Position numbers and translations under genes: made by a program
Part shown: positions 31,984 through 42,281 of the stretch, one piece after another
How positions within the stretch are numbered: the stretch's first letter is position 1
How the letters are laid out: each line of letters opens with the position of its first letter
The notes under the pieces: generated by a model
What the model saw: the letters and a program-made list of their open reading frames with translations, nothing else
What the model was told of the DNA's origin: nothing
Databases searched by the model: none
Assembly: GCA_026770575.1 (NCBI GenBank)
Contig: MU657175.1
Coordinates: 259,665 to 323,023 of the forward strand
Source: Pelagophyceae sp. CCMP2097
Lineage: Eukaryota; Sar; Pelagophyceae
Length of the DNA: 63,359 bases
Reading direction: 5' to 3'

Positions 31984-33518
31984 TTATGAAGGATCCACGT
32001 TTGGCGGCGCCTCTTCGGCGACGAACCCGAGCGCCTGGTCGCCGAGCGTCGTCCAGTGGGAATGCGTGCGGCGGCCGAAGAGTTCGAGTTGTTTTAGGGG
32101 GGTGTCTCCGGTGAAACAGGGGTCCAAAAGCGCATCTAGTCGAGGTTTCGCAGAATGCGCCGCCTCGGGCACGCTCGCAAAGCCCACCGCGCCTAAGCGG
32201 GCGTCGGGCGAGGCAATCGGGCGTGGAACTCACGGGGGACCGTTGAGAGGCCTTTGAAGCCACCGTCGCCGTCGCTTTTGCTGCAGCGGCGCCACGCCAC
32301 GGCCTCGAGGCTCTTCGCCAAAGCTGCGAGGTCGTCGTCGTCGCCGCCGCCGTCTTCGCCGCAGATGACGCCGACGATCAAAGGCTCCCAGCTTTTGCGC
32401 GGCGCCGACTTGGAGAGCGGAAGCTGCGCAGGATGTCTCGATGATGAGTCCCCGCCCTTTCGAAAACGCACCACGGGTTCGCCTTTCGCGGTGACCTTGA
32501 TCCAGTACCACGTCGTGACGTACTCGACGTTCCAGGTTGGGAAGAGAACGTTTCGGACCCACGCTTCGATCTTTTGGTCGTTGGTCACCCACACTGCCAC
32601 GATCGCCCCTTTTCCAGCGTCCACCCTACCCGGCACGTCGAACGCCAGCAGCGATTCGCGCCAGGCGCCATCGTCGGGCTGGCCGTCGCCGGCCTTGTAG
32701 AGTTTTCTGCGTGCGGCAGACCTGCTAGGCCACGGGGGGTCCGCTAGCACCACGTCGTACTTTTCCTTCAGAGACGGCGCCGCGCCCCAGCGCGCCACGT
32801 CGGCGACGAACGCCGTCGACTGCGGCGCTAATTCGAAGGAGCCGCCTGGGACGGAAATGTTTGAAGTATTTTTGGAAGCGTTGACGAGCACGCTGCTCGC
32901 CATGTCCACCAGCTCCAGTCTGCAGTTGCAGTCGACCCGTTTCTCAGAAACGTCACCTCGAGCTGCGCTTACAGCTTCGGTGAGCGCCCGGCCGATTCGG
33001 CCGGAGCCGTCGACTGGCCGGGCTTTGGAAACTGGAAAAGCGTTTCGCGCGATGAGGTCGGCGGATTGCGCACTTAACCTCAAGAGCACCTCGGAGATAA
33101 AGTCGTGCAGGCCCGCCACGTTCTCAATGTCCGCCCCGCGCGGCTGCTTGCGGCGGTGCCGTTTTGTCCCGGCGACGTCGACGTCGACGTCCGGGGCCGC
33201 CTCAGCCGCAGGCTCAGCCGCGGGCGGTGCCTTATGGCCATAAGGCCGCTGCCACTTGGCGATGGCCTCGTCGGACGAAGCCAGGAGCGCGCAGCAGCCC
33301 TGGCGGAAGAGGATGTGCGACTCGGGTGACTCGGGTGACTCGGGTGACTCGGCCATTGAGTGGGGTCGACCAACTCCAGTGCCGTCGGCCCCAAGACGCA
33401 ACGTCGCAGACGACGTCGGGGTGGAGGAGCGGGCCGCCGCACGGTCGCGCAGACGTCGCAAGTCGGCGGCGGCTCCGCGCGGCCCGAGCGTCGGTCGCGG
33501 TCGGTCGAGGCTTTCCAA
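31984..33518 (-). CDS. METTL4: MT-A70 family methyltransferase, METTL4-like
   Basis: SAM-dependent adenine-N6 methyltransferase; METTL4 proteins are reported to act on DNA 6mA and U2 snRNA m6Am. Exons on minus: 33518-32234 and 32192-31984, joined by an inferred 41-bp intron; 497 aa if the first Met is used. MAESPESPESPES at 33356 is an equally good start and would leave more 5' space to the divergent gene. Motifs: YDVVLADPPWPSRS (catalytic DPPW), AIVAVWVTNDQKIEAWVRNV, LFPTWNVEYVTTWYWIKVTA, KGEPVVRFRKGG, SWEPLIVGVI, then after the intron SVPEAAHSAKPRLDALL and LELFGRRTHSHWTTLGDQAL. The WVTNDQK and VTTWYWIKVTAKGE contexts point to METTL4 rather than METTL3/14. Confidence 0.88.
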
Positions 33519-33594
33519 GAGCTCGCCGAGAGACGGGCGGTCATTGGCCGCGCCAGTTTTCCTCTTGGCGAAGACCCCACGACGCCGCCGCGCG
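33357..33594. promoter_or_regulatory. 5' region between METTL4-like gene and ketopantoate reductase
   Basis: Divergent pair. The spacing is 76 bp or 238 bp depending on which METTL4-like start is used. A (GAGTCACCC)n run near 33325-33356 lies in the METTL4-like coding start. Inference only. Confidence 0.35.
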
Positions 33595-34942
33595 ATGGCG
33601 CAGGTGAGCGTCGTCGGCGGCGGCGCGCTGGGTTCGATGATCTGCGCGAGGCTGGCGCTGGGCGGTCTGCGCGCGAAGCTTGTGGTAAGACCAGGATCGG
33701 CAAAGGCGTTGCTCGCGCGCGACCTTGGAGGTCGCGTCGAGGTCCGCCTCTCCGGCGCTTCCGCCGAGGCGGCAAAGATCGACGTCGACGTCTGCGTGAG
33801 AGCGGAGGACGCGGCGCTGGTGGTGCTCTGTACAAAGGTGAGTTACTCTAGAAAGTGACTATCGAAAGCAGTGCTTTCCACAAAGGTCGAATCAGCACGA
33901 GGCCCGTCGATCGTTTGCATCTTCCGGGCCCGCGGCGCGAGCGAGGACGATGCAAGGCGTTGGAAATACCTCGAAAATACCATACCATAGAGCTCTTTGA
34001 CGCCCGCGGCAGGTCTTCGACGCCCGCGACGCGCTGCGCCTCGCGCTGCCGAACGACGCGGCCGCCGGGAAGAAGGTCCGCCATCGTGCCTGTTGCGCGC
34101 CAAATGCGTCGGGTGCTGGTGCGACGGGCCTCGGTAGGTGCTGGTGCTGTGCAACGGCTCGCTCTCGCTCCTCGGCCACCCGGGCGCCGCTCTCGTCGCG
34201 GGCACGACGACGCACGGCTGCTGGGAGCGCGGGCCCTTCGACGTCGTCCACGCCGGAGTCGGGCGAATCTGGTCTGCAGACGATGACTTCGTTAAAGTGT
34301 TGGACTGCGCGGGTCTCGGCGCGGCCAAAGTTCAAGACTCGGAAATGGCAGACCGCCTCTGGCGCAAGCTCGCCGCCAACGCCGTGCGTCGGAAGTGCGG
34401 GGGGGGCGGCCGTCTTCGAGGCGCCCTGACGAGCGAGTCACCTTGCCGAGCAGGTTTTGAACCCGCTCACTGCAAAGTAGGTCCTCAACCCTTTAACGGG
34501 CCTCCACGGCGTCGTCAACGGCTCCGCGCTCGCCTGCGCGGACCGCGAGGCCTCTGCGAGGCGCGTCGTGGCGGAAGTGGCGGCGGTGCACAACGCATCG
34601 CGTCTGCGCGGCGCCCGTCTGCCAAACGCCGCCCACGACGCCGCCCACGACGCCGCGCCGGACGCCGTCCTCACGGCGCGAAACGACCTCTGCGCCGACG
34701 AACTCTACGGTGCGCCTCCCTTTGCGAGGCCTCTTCGGAGCCTCGTTGTAGGTTCGGTCGTCGAGTGCGCTTTGGAGAACGCGACCAATTATTCTTCAAT
34801 GTACCAAGACGTCAAAAACCACCGCCGGACCGAGATCGACGCTTTGAACGGCTGGGTCAACGACGTAGGCGCAAAGCTCGGCGTGGAGACGCCCGAGAAC
34901 CGCCGGTTAGCGGACCTCGTCCGCGCGAGGCACCCGCGATAA
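33595..34942 (+). CDS. panE: 2-dehydropantoate 2-reductase (ketopantoate reductase, ApbA/PanE family)
   Basis: NADPH-dependent reduction of ketopantoate to pantoate in vitamin B5/CoA synthesis. Exons: 33595-33837, 34013-34075, 34138-34383, 34481-34709, 34752-34942; 323 aa, normal for the family. Motifs: MAQVSVVGGGALGSMICARL (Rossmann GxGxxG-like), AALVVLCTK, VLVLCNGSLSLLGHP, VAGTTTHGCWERGPFDVVHA, ADRLWRKLAANA (catalytic Lys context), VLNPLTGLHGVVNGS, SSMYQDVKNHRRTEIDALNG, GVETPENRRLADLV. Intron 3 (34384-34480) contains a decoy second copy of the exon start encoding VLNPLT followed by a stop. The last intron is 42 bp. Confidence 0.88.
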
Positions 34943-36618
34943 GTTTTAAACACTTCCAAACGTCGTTCGCAACCTCGAGTGGCGTGCATCACCGAAGAAG
35001 AAGCGGGGCATGGTTTCCGTACGAGCGAGCGGGGACGAGTAAATGGAGTGTTTTACATACCAAGGTACGGGTGAATCCCCGCAGCATCGTCGTACATTGC
35101 ACTTGTCTCGGGTATCCCCTGCCACAGGTCGATCCGAGCTGCAGGAGGGCCTCGCCGCGGAGCGAGAGCATCAATATGTCAAGCGTCTACGTGTATAGCA
35201 CCAGTCTCAACGTGTCCATGCCTCAATCACCTAGGCCGCCGACGACTACGCCCCCGCCGTGTCCAGCACCAACGCAGCGCCGCCGTCCGCCGTGGTGCAT
35301 CGTCGGATCTCTGCGCCACGGCGACGTGGGACATCCCAAGCCTTGGAACATCCCAGGCCTTTGAAACGGAAGGGCGTCCAAGTCACAAAATCAAATAGGC
35401 GGTGGCGTTGGCGCGCACACGCGGGGCTCCCGTGACGTCGGGAGCGAGGGCACACGCCGCGCCATCCTCTGGAGTCGCCCTGGTGCGGATGAAGCGACAG
35501 CATGAGACCGCGAGTCGATGTGACCGTGAGGCACGACCGCGAGGTGGGCATGGGGTCTAGGATGACGGCGTCCGCGCCGCGCCTCTTGGCGTTTATGGAC
35601 CTGTTCGGCGGGGAGCGCCCGCGAGGAGCTGCGCGCGCCGTCGGGCATCTTCCTATGGCCAGCATTGACCCAACAGTCGAGCAACCTCCCTAACCCCGCG
35701 CGCGAGCCCCTACATAGGGCTATGAGGACGCGGGTCGGCCGACGAATAATTTCCGGCGCTTGCCTGGCGGTGTTGGGCCATGCATAGTTCGGAACTAGAA
35801 TCCCCAGTCGACGGTCACGTGTGTGAGAGCGCGAGTACGGTATGAATCATTTTGTTGGGGACCCTTCTCGGGCCCCCTTTCTTGGGGACCCTTCTTGGGA
35901 CCCCGGAGGTACCTGGCTCCGTCGCAGCGACGGCGATGGGGGTGTACGTCTCCACGGGGCACCGCGGCGCCGACGGCGCGCAGATGCTCGCGCTCCAGTC
36001 GCACGGGCTCGCGAACGATTGCGGCCTCTCTGCGCTCAAGAACTTCACCGTCAACGCTCGTTCACTGAGACGATGGCCGTCGGGTGCGACCTCGAGGCAA
36101 GGCTCGTCGCGACGCAACCGCTCGGGACAGCCCCGAGGTGCATCACTTGGACAAGACGGGCAACTTCATTGCCATATTTGTCGCCCAAGGACGGCTGAAG
36201 ACGGTCCTCGAGGCCGATTCTCGAATATTTTCACAAGGCAAAGGGGCACCGTGGATTCGCTTACGCTTGAAGATCCCAAAGGCAACGGGTTGCCTTTGGC
36301 CAGTATTCACTCACCCTGTAGACATTGGCCAACCTTCTTTGCAAATAGAAAGATTAACAAACGAGGGCATATACGACGGCATATACGACGACGGTAAATG
36401 GAGTGTTTTACATACAATACAAGGTAGACAGTCTCTCTTCGCCGCGGCCCTGAGGCGACGGCGGGCGGCGATTGCTAAAACCGCGGGCGTGCCCGTGTCT
36501 GTTTTTTTCTTCTGCGGGGGCGGCGGCGCACGGCGCATAAAAAGCCCTCTTTGCGCGGGCGCGCGGGCGGCGGCGTGTGCGTTGGTGGCGCAGGGAGGCG
36601 GCGACCGTGGCGGCCGGC
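34943..36618. other. Gene-poor stretch with weak open frames
   Basis: A plus-strand frame at 35936 (MGVYVSTGHRGADGAQMLAL) and a continuation near 36084 (EVHHLDKTGNFIAIFVAQGR) look protein-like but I could not assemble or identify them. The 21-bp string TAAATGGAGTGTTTTACATA occurs at 35039 and again at 36397. One dispersed element lies at 36247-36345. Confidence 0.4.
36247..36345. repeat. Dispersed element B, copy 1
   Basis: GATTCGCTTACGCTTGAAGA then TCCCAAAGGCAACGGGTTGC. An inverted copy lies at about 60303-60395. The core AAGGCAACGGGTTGCCTT is a near-palindrome, and both copies have ATTCAC(TC)ACCCTGTA on the same side. Confidence 0.85.
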
Positions 36619-38805
36619 TTAGTCGTCGAAGGAGAGGACTTTGCCGATTGCGATGGTCTTGCCCTCGTCGCGGAGAGTAAAGCGGCCGAGGAAGGCCATG
36701 TCGTCGTAGACCTCCAAGCAAATGGTCTGCGGCACCGTCAGCTTGCAGATGATCAGCGCGCCCATCTTGGCGAAATGCAACGCGCGCTGCGGGCCTTTGC
36801 CCTTGGCGTTGACCTAGCATGATTTCAAATCCACAGGATGATTTCAAGTTTTCGAGCTTCCAAGTTTCGACAAGTCCCCGCTCACCTGCGAGATCAGCTC
36901 GGCCACGGCCACCTCGGACTCGCACGTGTGGGCGTGGAGCATGCACGTGTAGCCGGCGGTGAAGATGGGGCGGTGCTCCAAGAGTTCGACGAGGGCCAGC
37001 TGGCACGTGAACGTCGTGACGGCGTGGCACCTATAGGTTTTACTATAGGTTTCTCCACATGGGTTCATTGTCCGCATTCTCGGCGCACCTGCGCTGCGTC
37101 GGCCCGCCGCAGATGACGAAGCCTTTGGAGATGTCCTCGACGTTGATCCCGGAAAGCTTCATGTTAATGTTCTCTCCGGGTTTTGCCGAGACCACGGGCT
37201 CCGTCTCGTTGACGTAGATCTGCTCGACTTTGCAAGTCACCTCGAATTGGCTTTTCAAAAAGGGTTTTCAAAAAGTGTCACACTGCGGGACTCGGGATCG
37301 GGAGGCAACCCCGCTTCTTGTAGACGCACCTTCGTCGGCATGATGGTCAAAACGTCGCCCTTGCGCACTCTGCCGGACTCGACCTTGCCCATGCAGATGG
37401 TGCCTCGTTCGTAAAAGCGGTCTAAAACCGGAATGCGTAACGGAGAGTCGGCGGAACGACCGGTCAAAGATAAAGCATCCAAACACTGAATTAAAGTGGG
37501 ATCAGCCGTGTTGTTCTCGCCGGCATTGACGCATTCCTGCCACCAGTTGCACTGCTCCGTCGGCACTTGGACGAGGACGTTGGCACCACTTAAACCGCTG
37601 ATGGGAAGGAACTTGACTTCAGACTTGATAATATAGCCGCAAGTTTTTAAAAACGGCTTCAGCTTCGAGACGCACTCGTCGAACCGGTCCTTGGACCAGT
37701 TCACGGTGGCGTCGTCCATTTTATTGATGACGACGACCAAATAGCGCACGCCCAGAGTCTTTGCCAACATGGCGTGCTCGCGCGTCTGGCCGCCTCGTTC
37801 GAAACCCGTTTCGAATTCGCCGCGTCGAGCCGAAATCACGAGAATGCCAACGTCCGCTTGAGCGGCGCCGGAGATCATGTGAGGCACGTAGTTCTTGTGG
37901 CCCGGGGCGTCTAAGATAGTGTACCTCTTCGCCGCCGTCGCAAAAGGCGCGCGGCCGACCTCCACAGTCTTGCCCTTGGCGCGCTCCTCCTCGTTGGTGT
38001 CCATGATGAAAGCGAGGAACCTATTAAAGCGTCGAGTTGACTCCAAGAGCGTCGAGTTGACTCCAAGAGGTCGATCCAAAGCGACTCTCTTTGGAACTTA
38101 TCTCTCAAAAAGTTCAAAAGGCCCTCAAAGGGCGGGTCAAGGAACCCCCCTCCGCCGTTTACGCACCATGACTCGCGGTTGCGCTGCTTTGCCTCGCGCT
38201 CGTACTTCTCGATTGTGCGTTTGTCCACATAACCGGTAAGGTAGAGAATGTTCCCGGATAAAGTAGATTTCCCCGCATCGACGTGCCCGATGAACACGAC
38301 GTTCAGATGCTCGCGCGGGTCCTCCTCGCCGAGAGTGGCGGAATCGTCGTGATCGTCATGCGACCCGTGGCTCTGATCGTCGTCCGTCGGCGTCGGCGGG
38401 CGAGAGTCCGCCTTTGCAGCCTTTGCCGTTTTAGGCGCAGGCGGCGGCAGCGCAGCAACCTCCTCGTCCGCCTCGTCCGCGTCCCACGCGCCCTCCTAAT
38501 GACGATGCGTAGAGTGCAGACGTGCGGAGAGAGGCACGCACCTCGGCACCCCCACCGGTCAGCAGCGCCGCCACTTCCGGGTAGGCCATGAGCGCGTCCG
38601 GGTCCTCGAGCATCTGGTTGGCTTTCTTGGCGTCGCCGCCGGCGAGCTTGAGCACCGCAAGCCATAAGGGATCGTCTGCGTCCATTTGCTCATCATCCCC
38701 TTCGTCCTCTGTCACAGCTTCCGTCACCGGCGGCGGCGCCGGCGCCGGCGGCGCCCACGACGTCGAAGACGGGTTGAAGACAAAGGGTTTCGCAGAGGCG
38801 TCCAT
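36619..38805 (-). CDS. eRF3: Translation termination factor eRF3 (GSPT/SUP35)
   Basis: GTPase that acts with eRF1 in translation termination. Exons on minus: 38805-38542, 38495-38167, 38020-37330, about 37252-37089, 37030-36886, 36813-36619. The N-terminus [15 protein letters not shown] resembles a PAM2 motif that binds poly(A)-binding protein. GTPase motifs: [20 protein letters not shown] (G1), [12 protein letters not shown] (switch I), [20 protein letters not shown] (G3), [20 protein letters not shown] (G4), [11 protein letters not shown] (G5). C-terminal beta domains: [60 protein letters not shown]. The order and [21 protein letters not shown] match eRF3, not EF-1alpha. One junction (37330/37252) lacks a clean AG acceptor in the required frame. 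Confidence 0.93.
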
Positions 38806-39184
38806 GCTTGCGTTCCGTCACGTAGGGCGCGCGACGACTGACTGGCGATTGCGCTCGCCGAAATGGAAAGTTGCGCGCGGAGCCAAGTGCAAGGTGGGCC
38901 ACGCGGGTCTTCACAGTGAGGCCCGTCGGCGTTCCTCGGGGCCACGCCGGAATACGCAAAGGGCGCAAAGGCGGAGGCCCCTCTTCTCCTGCGTTCGGGC
39001 TTTGGGGTGGGGCTCCTCCTGGGGCTCCTGCGGCTCGAACGTGGACGGTCAGCGATGCTCTCCTGTCCAAGATCATCCTTTCCAACCACCTTTGCACGCC
39101 GCGACCCCGTGCCCGGTCCGGCCTCGCCGCGACCCCGTGCCCGGTCCGGCCTCGCCGCGACCCCGTGCCTGGTCCGGCCTCCGT

Positions 39185-39372
39185 GCTGGTGACGTTGCGG
39201 CCTCCGCGCCGACGTGCGGCCTCCGTGCCAACGCGGCCTCCGCTGACGACCGTGCGGCCTCCGCGCCGACGACCGTGCGGCCTCCGTACCGACGACGCTT
39301 TCCTCTGGACCGACGATCGTGCGGCCTCCACGCCGACGATTTTGCAGCCCCCGTACCGATGACCATGTGGCC
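39185..39372. repeat. ~24-bp tandem repeat, inverted relative to 31735-31870
   Basis: Reverse complement reads GGAGGCCGCACGGTCGTCGG and variants, about seven units, sharing a 20-mer with the array at 31735-31870. It directly adjoins the 53-bp tandem array. Confidence 0.8.
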
Positions 39373-39377
39373 TCCAA

Positions 39378-39608
39378 GCCCGTGTTGGAAGAGACCCAAT
39401 GAGGACTATAAACCCACCGAGACAAATGAAGCCCGTGTTGGAAGAGACCCAATGAGGACTGTAAACCCACCGAGGCCAATGAAGCTCGTGTTGGAAGAGA
39501 CCCGATGAGGACTATAAACCCACCGAGGACATTGAAGCCTATGTTGGAAGAGACCCAAGAGGACTATAAACCCACCGAGAAGCCCGTGTTGGAAGAGACC
39601 CGATGAGG
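39378..39608. repeat. 53-bp tandem repeat, about 4.5 copies
   Basis: Unit starts GCCCGTGTTGGAAGAGACCC and contains GAGGACTATAAACCCACCGA. Starts at about 39378, 39431, 39484 and 39537; a last unit begins after only 45 bp at about 39582. Copies differ at few positions. No spacers, so not CRISPR. Confidence 0.9.
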
Positions 39609-40067
39609 CCCACAGGGCGGTCCAAGACCCGCTCTCCAGACAAGGAGAACCCGGCAGTTCGCTCCAGCGAACTGAACGAAGAACCCCCCTTGCCCCCGCG
39701 CTCGTCCACTCTCTGCGTGTCGTGTAAATCCTACCCCCGCGATCACACATGCAGTGCATCGGACGGATCCACCCGCGTGACCGAGATCTTGTGTCGTTGG
39801 GACCTGGCGATTTTGACGCAAGAACCTCCCTCTTCCTGACTCACTGCGACGGGTCGAGGCGGCTGGCACCGACCACACGCACACCGCGTGTCAGGAGCCC
39901 CCCCAAAGGGGCGGAAGAGGCATGGTCGACGGCCAAGGATGGCTCGACCGAATAGTGAGGGCTCGGCAGCGAGGTTGGACCGCTCCACCGGCGAAGGAAG
40001 CGTCTATCTCGAGTCGACATGAGCTGAAAAAGATGCCCCCCTCCGCGGGCTTCTCCTCTCAGGCCGT

Positions 40068-40105
40068 CGCCTCGAGCTTGACGAGCGCCTGAACGCTTGG
40101 AGCGT
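40068..40105 (-). pseudogene. Partial copy of the SufD 3' end
   Basis: On minus this reads VQALVKLEATA and stop, matching the real SufD terminus LEALVKLEAKA and stop (40502-40540). About 25 of 30 aligned bases agree. It lies 430 bp downstream of SufD in the same orientation, separated by minisatellite. Too short to prove origin. Confidence 0.4.
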
Positions 40106-40119
40106 GTGCGATGGCAGCT

Positions 40120-40425
40120 GTGCCTCGGGGCCGTTATCAGACCGTCGGGGCCGCCCTCGGACCGTCTCGGGGCCGTCTTCTGTGGCCGTCCTCGGGGCCG
40201 CCCCCGGGGCCGCGTCGGACCGTCGACGGGCCGTCCAGGGGCCGCATCGGACCGTCTCCGCCCCCCATCGGACCGCGGGGGGCGCCTGGCTTTCTCGGAC
40301 TAACGGGGGCCCCGTAGGACTGTCCAGGACTGTCCGTAGAGTCTCCCAGGGTCATATAGACCGTCCCTCGGGGCCGCATCGGACCGTCAAGGGACCCCCG
40401 CGTCGTTCGTTCGTCACCCCCGAAC
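40120..40425. repeat. Minisatellite block (GGGCCGTC / GGACCGTC type)
   Basis: Dense GGACCGTC and GGGGCCGTC variants, the same family as in exchanger intron 1 and FANCJ introns. Located directly 3' of SufD. No gene. Confidence 0.75.
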
Positions 40426-40501
40426 GCTCCGGCGTAGGCCTCTGGCTAGAGTCGCTTGAGCTTACAAAGATGTTAAGGCATGGCGTCGTGCGTCTTCAGA
40501 A

Positions 40502-42281
40502 TTAGGCCTTTGCCTCCAACTTGACCAGCGCCTCGAGCTTGGAATTAAAGTTCGAAAGCGTGCTCGTCGGCAGCGGCGTCTCCGCCTCGATGGCCTGCAG
40601 GATCGAACCGCAGAAGCCGCGGACCAGTAGAGCCTTTGCCTCTTGCGTGTCCAAACCCCGCGAGATTAAGTAGAAATACATATCATCATCCAAGTCAGCG
40701 ACGGTGGCGCCGTGGGCGCACTTGACGTCGTCGGCGACGATTTCCAAAGAGGGCATGGCGTCGAGCGTGCAATCGTCGGATAAAAGGAGCGACCGGCATA
40801 GCTGTTTGGCGTCCGTCTTCTGGCCCAACCGCGGCACCGCGATACGGCCCTTGAAAGTGACGTGTGCATTCCCACCGACGACGTTGCGAATGTCCTGGAA
40901 CGAATCGCAGTTCGGGGCCTCGTGACGCACCTAGAGAAGCGTGTAGGATGACGGAGGTCTGGGGTGTAGGCTCGGTCAAGAGCAAATCAATCGACCCCTC
41001 TCCGCCCCAATAAAACGCACCTGTGTGCGGTAGTCCAGCGCCTGCCGGGCCGCGCCGAGCTGGAGGCCCTTGAGCGACGAAGTCGAATAGGCGCCGTCGT
41101 GCGCCACGTCGACGCCAACTCTCGCAAAGTCAGCTTCAAACGACACCGTCGAGCTACTAAACGATGCGCCATCTAATAAAGACGCGGAGACGTGCTCGAG
41201 GTGGACGTGGCCGGCTGCGACGGAGGCGTGTTTTAAAGTAGCGTTCGCCCCGAGATTGAACGTGGTCCAAACGTTACTCGCAGAGTTCCCTTCACCGTCA
41301 AACGTCTGCGTAAGCTTCAAAGACGCCCCCGCACCGAGCGACACGATGAAGCGGGGGTGCGCCACGACGCCTGCTTCAACTGTCGATTCCACAAAGACTT
41401 CGGGGCCCGTCACGCCGGCGGCGACGTGGATGATTAAAGCATCCGCCGCACACGCTTTGTTCAGCGCCGACCAGGACGAGGCGCCCATGGCGGAATTCCG
41501 TCGAGCTTCGGCCTGCTCCGCCTCGAGCTCTGGCAGAGCTGCGGAGAGAGCGTTTTTGATGGATGCGTCTTCTACAGAAAAGTTCCTCACGCTTCCGATA
41601 AAAACACCTTCTGCAGCGTGCCCGCCCTCGACGACGCCGTTGCGCACTTTCACAAGGACGCCTTGCTTGGGCTCGGCGTCGGTTGTTGTGGTGGGTTTGG
41701 CGTTTGTTGTGGGATTGGCCGAGGACCAGATGGTCTTCAAGTTTGTAAATCGCCACGGCTCTTGCTTCCTTCCAGGGAGCACCACCCCACCGCTTTCAAA
41801 CAGAGACCGCGCCGAATTGCGGCCCGCCACCAGAGCCGGCGCGACGCTAGAGAGGCCAAGGTGATGAGGCCGTGCAAAGGGGCACACTCTCAAAAGCCCC
41901 GGCAGACGCACTTGTCGTCGCGCGACCTCTCCAGGACCGAGTCGAACCAGCCCTGGGCGCCTAGAACACGCTTTCTATAGGCGGCGAGTCTTTCAGGGCA
42001 GGGACGCACCTCCCTTGGCCTTGTTCGCCGCTTGCACAGCACCAAGATCGCGCTCCGGCTGCAGCGTCGCCAGCGCCTCGAGGACCTCGGTCGACTGCGA
42101 AGACTTCAAGGCCGCGCCTCGTCGTGGCGCGCCTAGCGTCGGTGGTTGCACTTCCGTCCGCCCTTTCAAAGGCGGGCTCACCCCCATGTTTGCATCGCGG
42201 CTGCGGCGGCGAGAAGCCCGAGTTCTTGTGGACGATGAGGAGGCCACAGAAAGCGCGCCAGAGGCTCCTGGAGGGCGCCAT
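40502..42281 (-). CDS. sufD: SufD, Fe-S cluster scaffold complex subunit (organellar)
   Basis: Component of the SufBCD scaffold for Fe-S cluster assembly, plastidial in algae. Exons on minus: 42281-42182, 42132-42010, 41960-41912, 41846-41021, 40930-40502; 508 aa in frame. The N-terminus MAPSRSLWRAFCGLLIVHKN is hydrophobic and basic, consistent with plastid targeting. Then come VLEALATLQPERDLGAVQAA, GRKQEPWRFTNLKTIW (the family's E-x-W-(R/K)-(Y/F)-T-N-L), FDGEGNSASNVWTTFNLGAN, LDYRTQVRHEAPNCDSFQDI, NVVGGNAHVTFKGRIAV, CTLDAMPSLEIVADDVKCAH (conserved core) and YFYLISRGLDTQEAKALLVR. It is divergent from the 99-aa gene. Confidence 0.9.

Noticed and set aside
32254..32700. Plus-strand frame antisense to the METTL4-like exon
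   Set aside because: It has no motif, while the minus strand carries DPPW and the full family signature.
39378..39608. CRISPR-like array
   Set aside because: Units are contiguous 53-bp tandem repeats with no unique spacers, in a eukaryotic genome, and no cas genes are present.
40976..41911. Start of SufD at 41911
   Set aside because: This ATG lies inside the intron 41911-41847. In-frame upstream exons to 42281 add the expected N-terminal helix and a targeting sequence.
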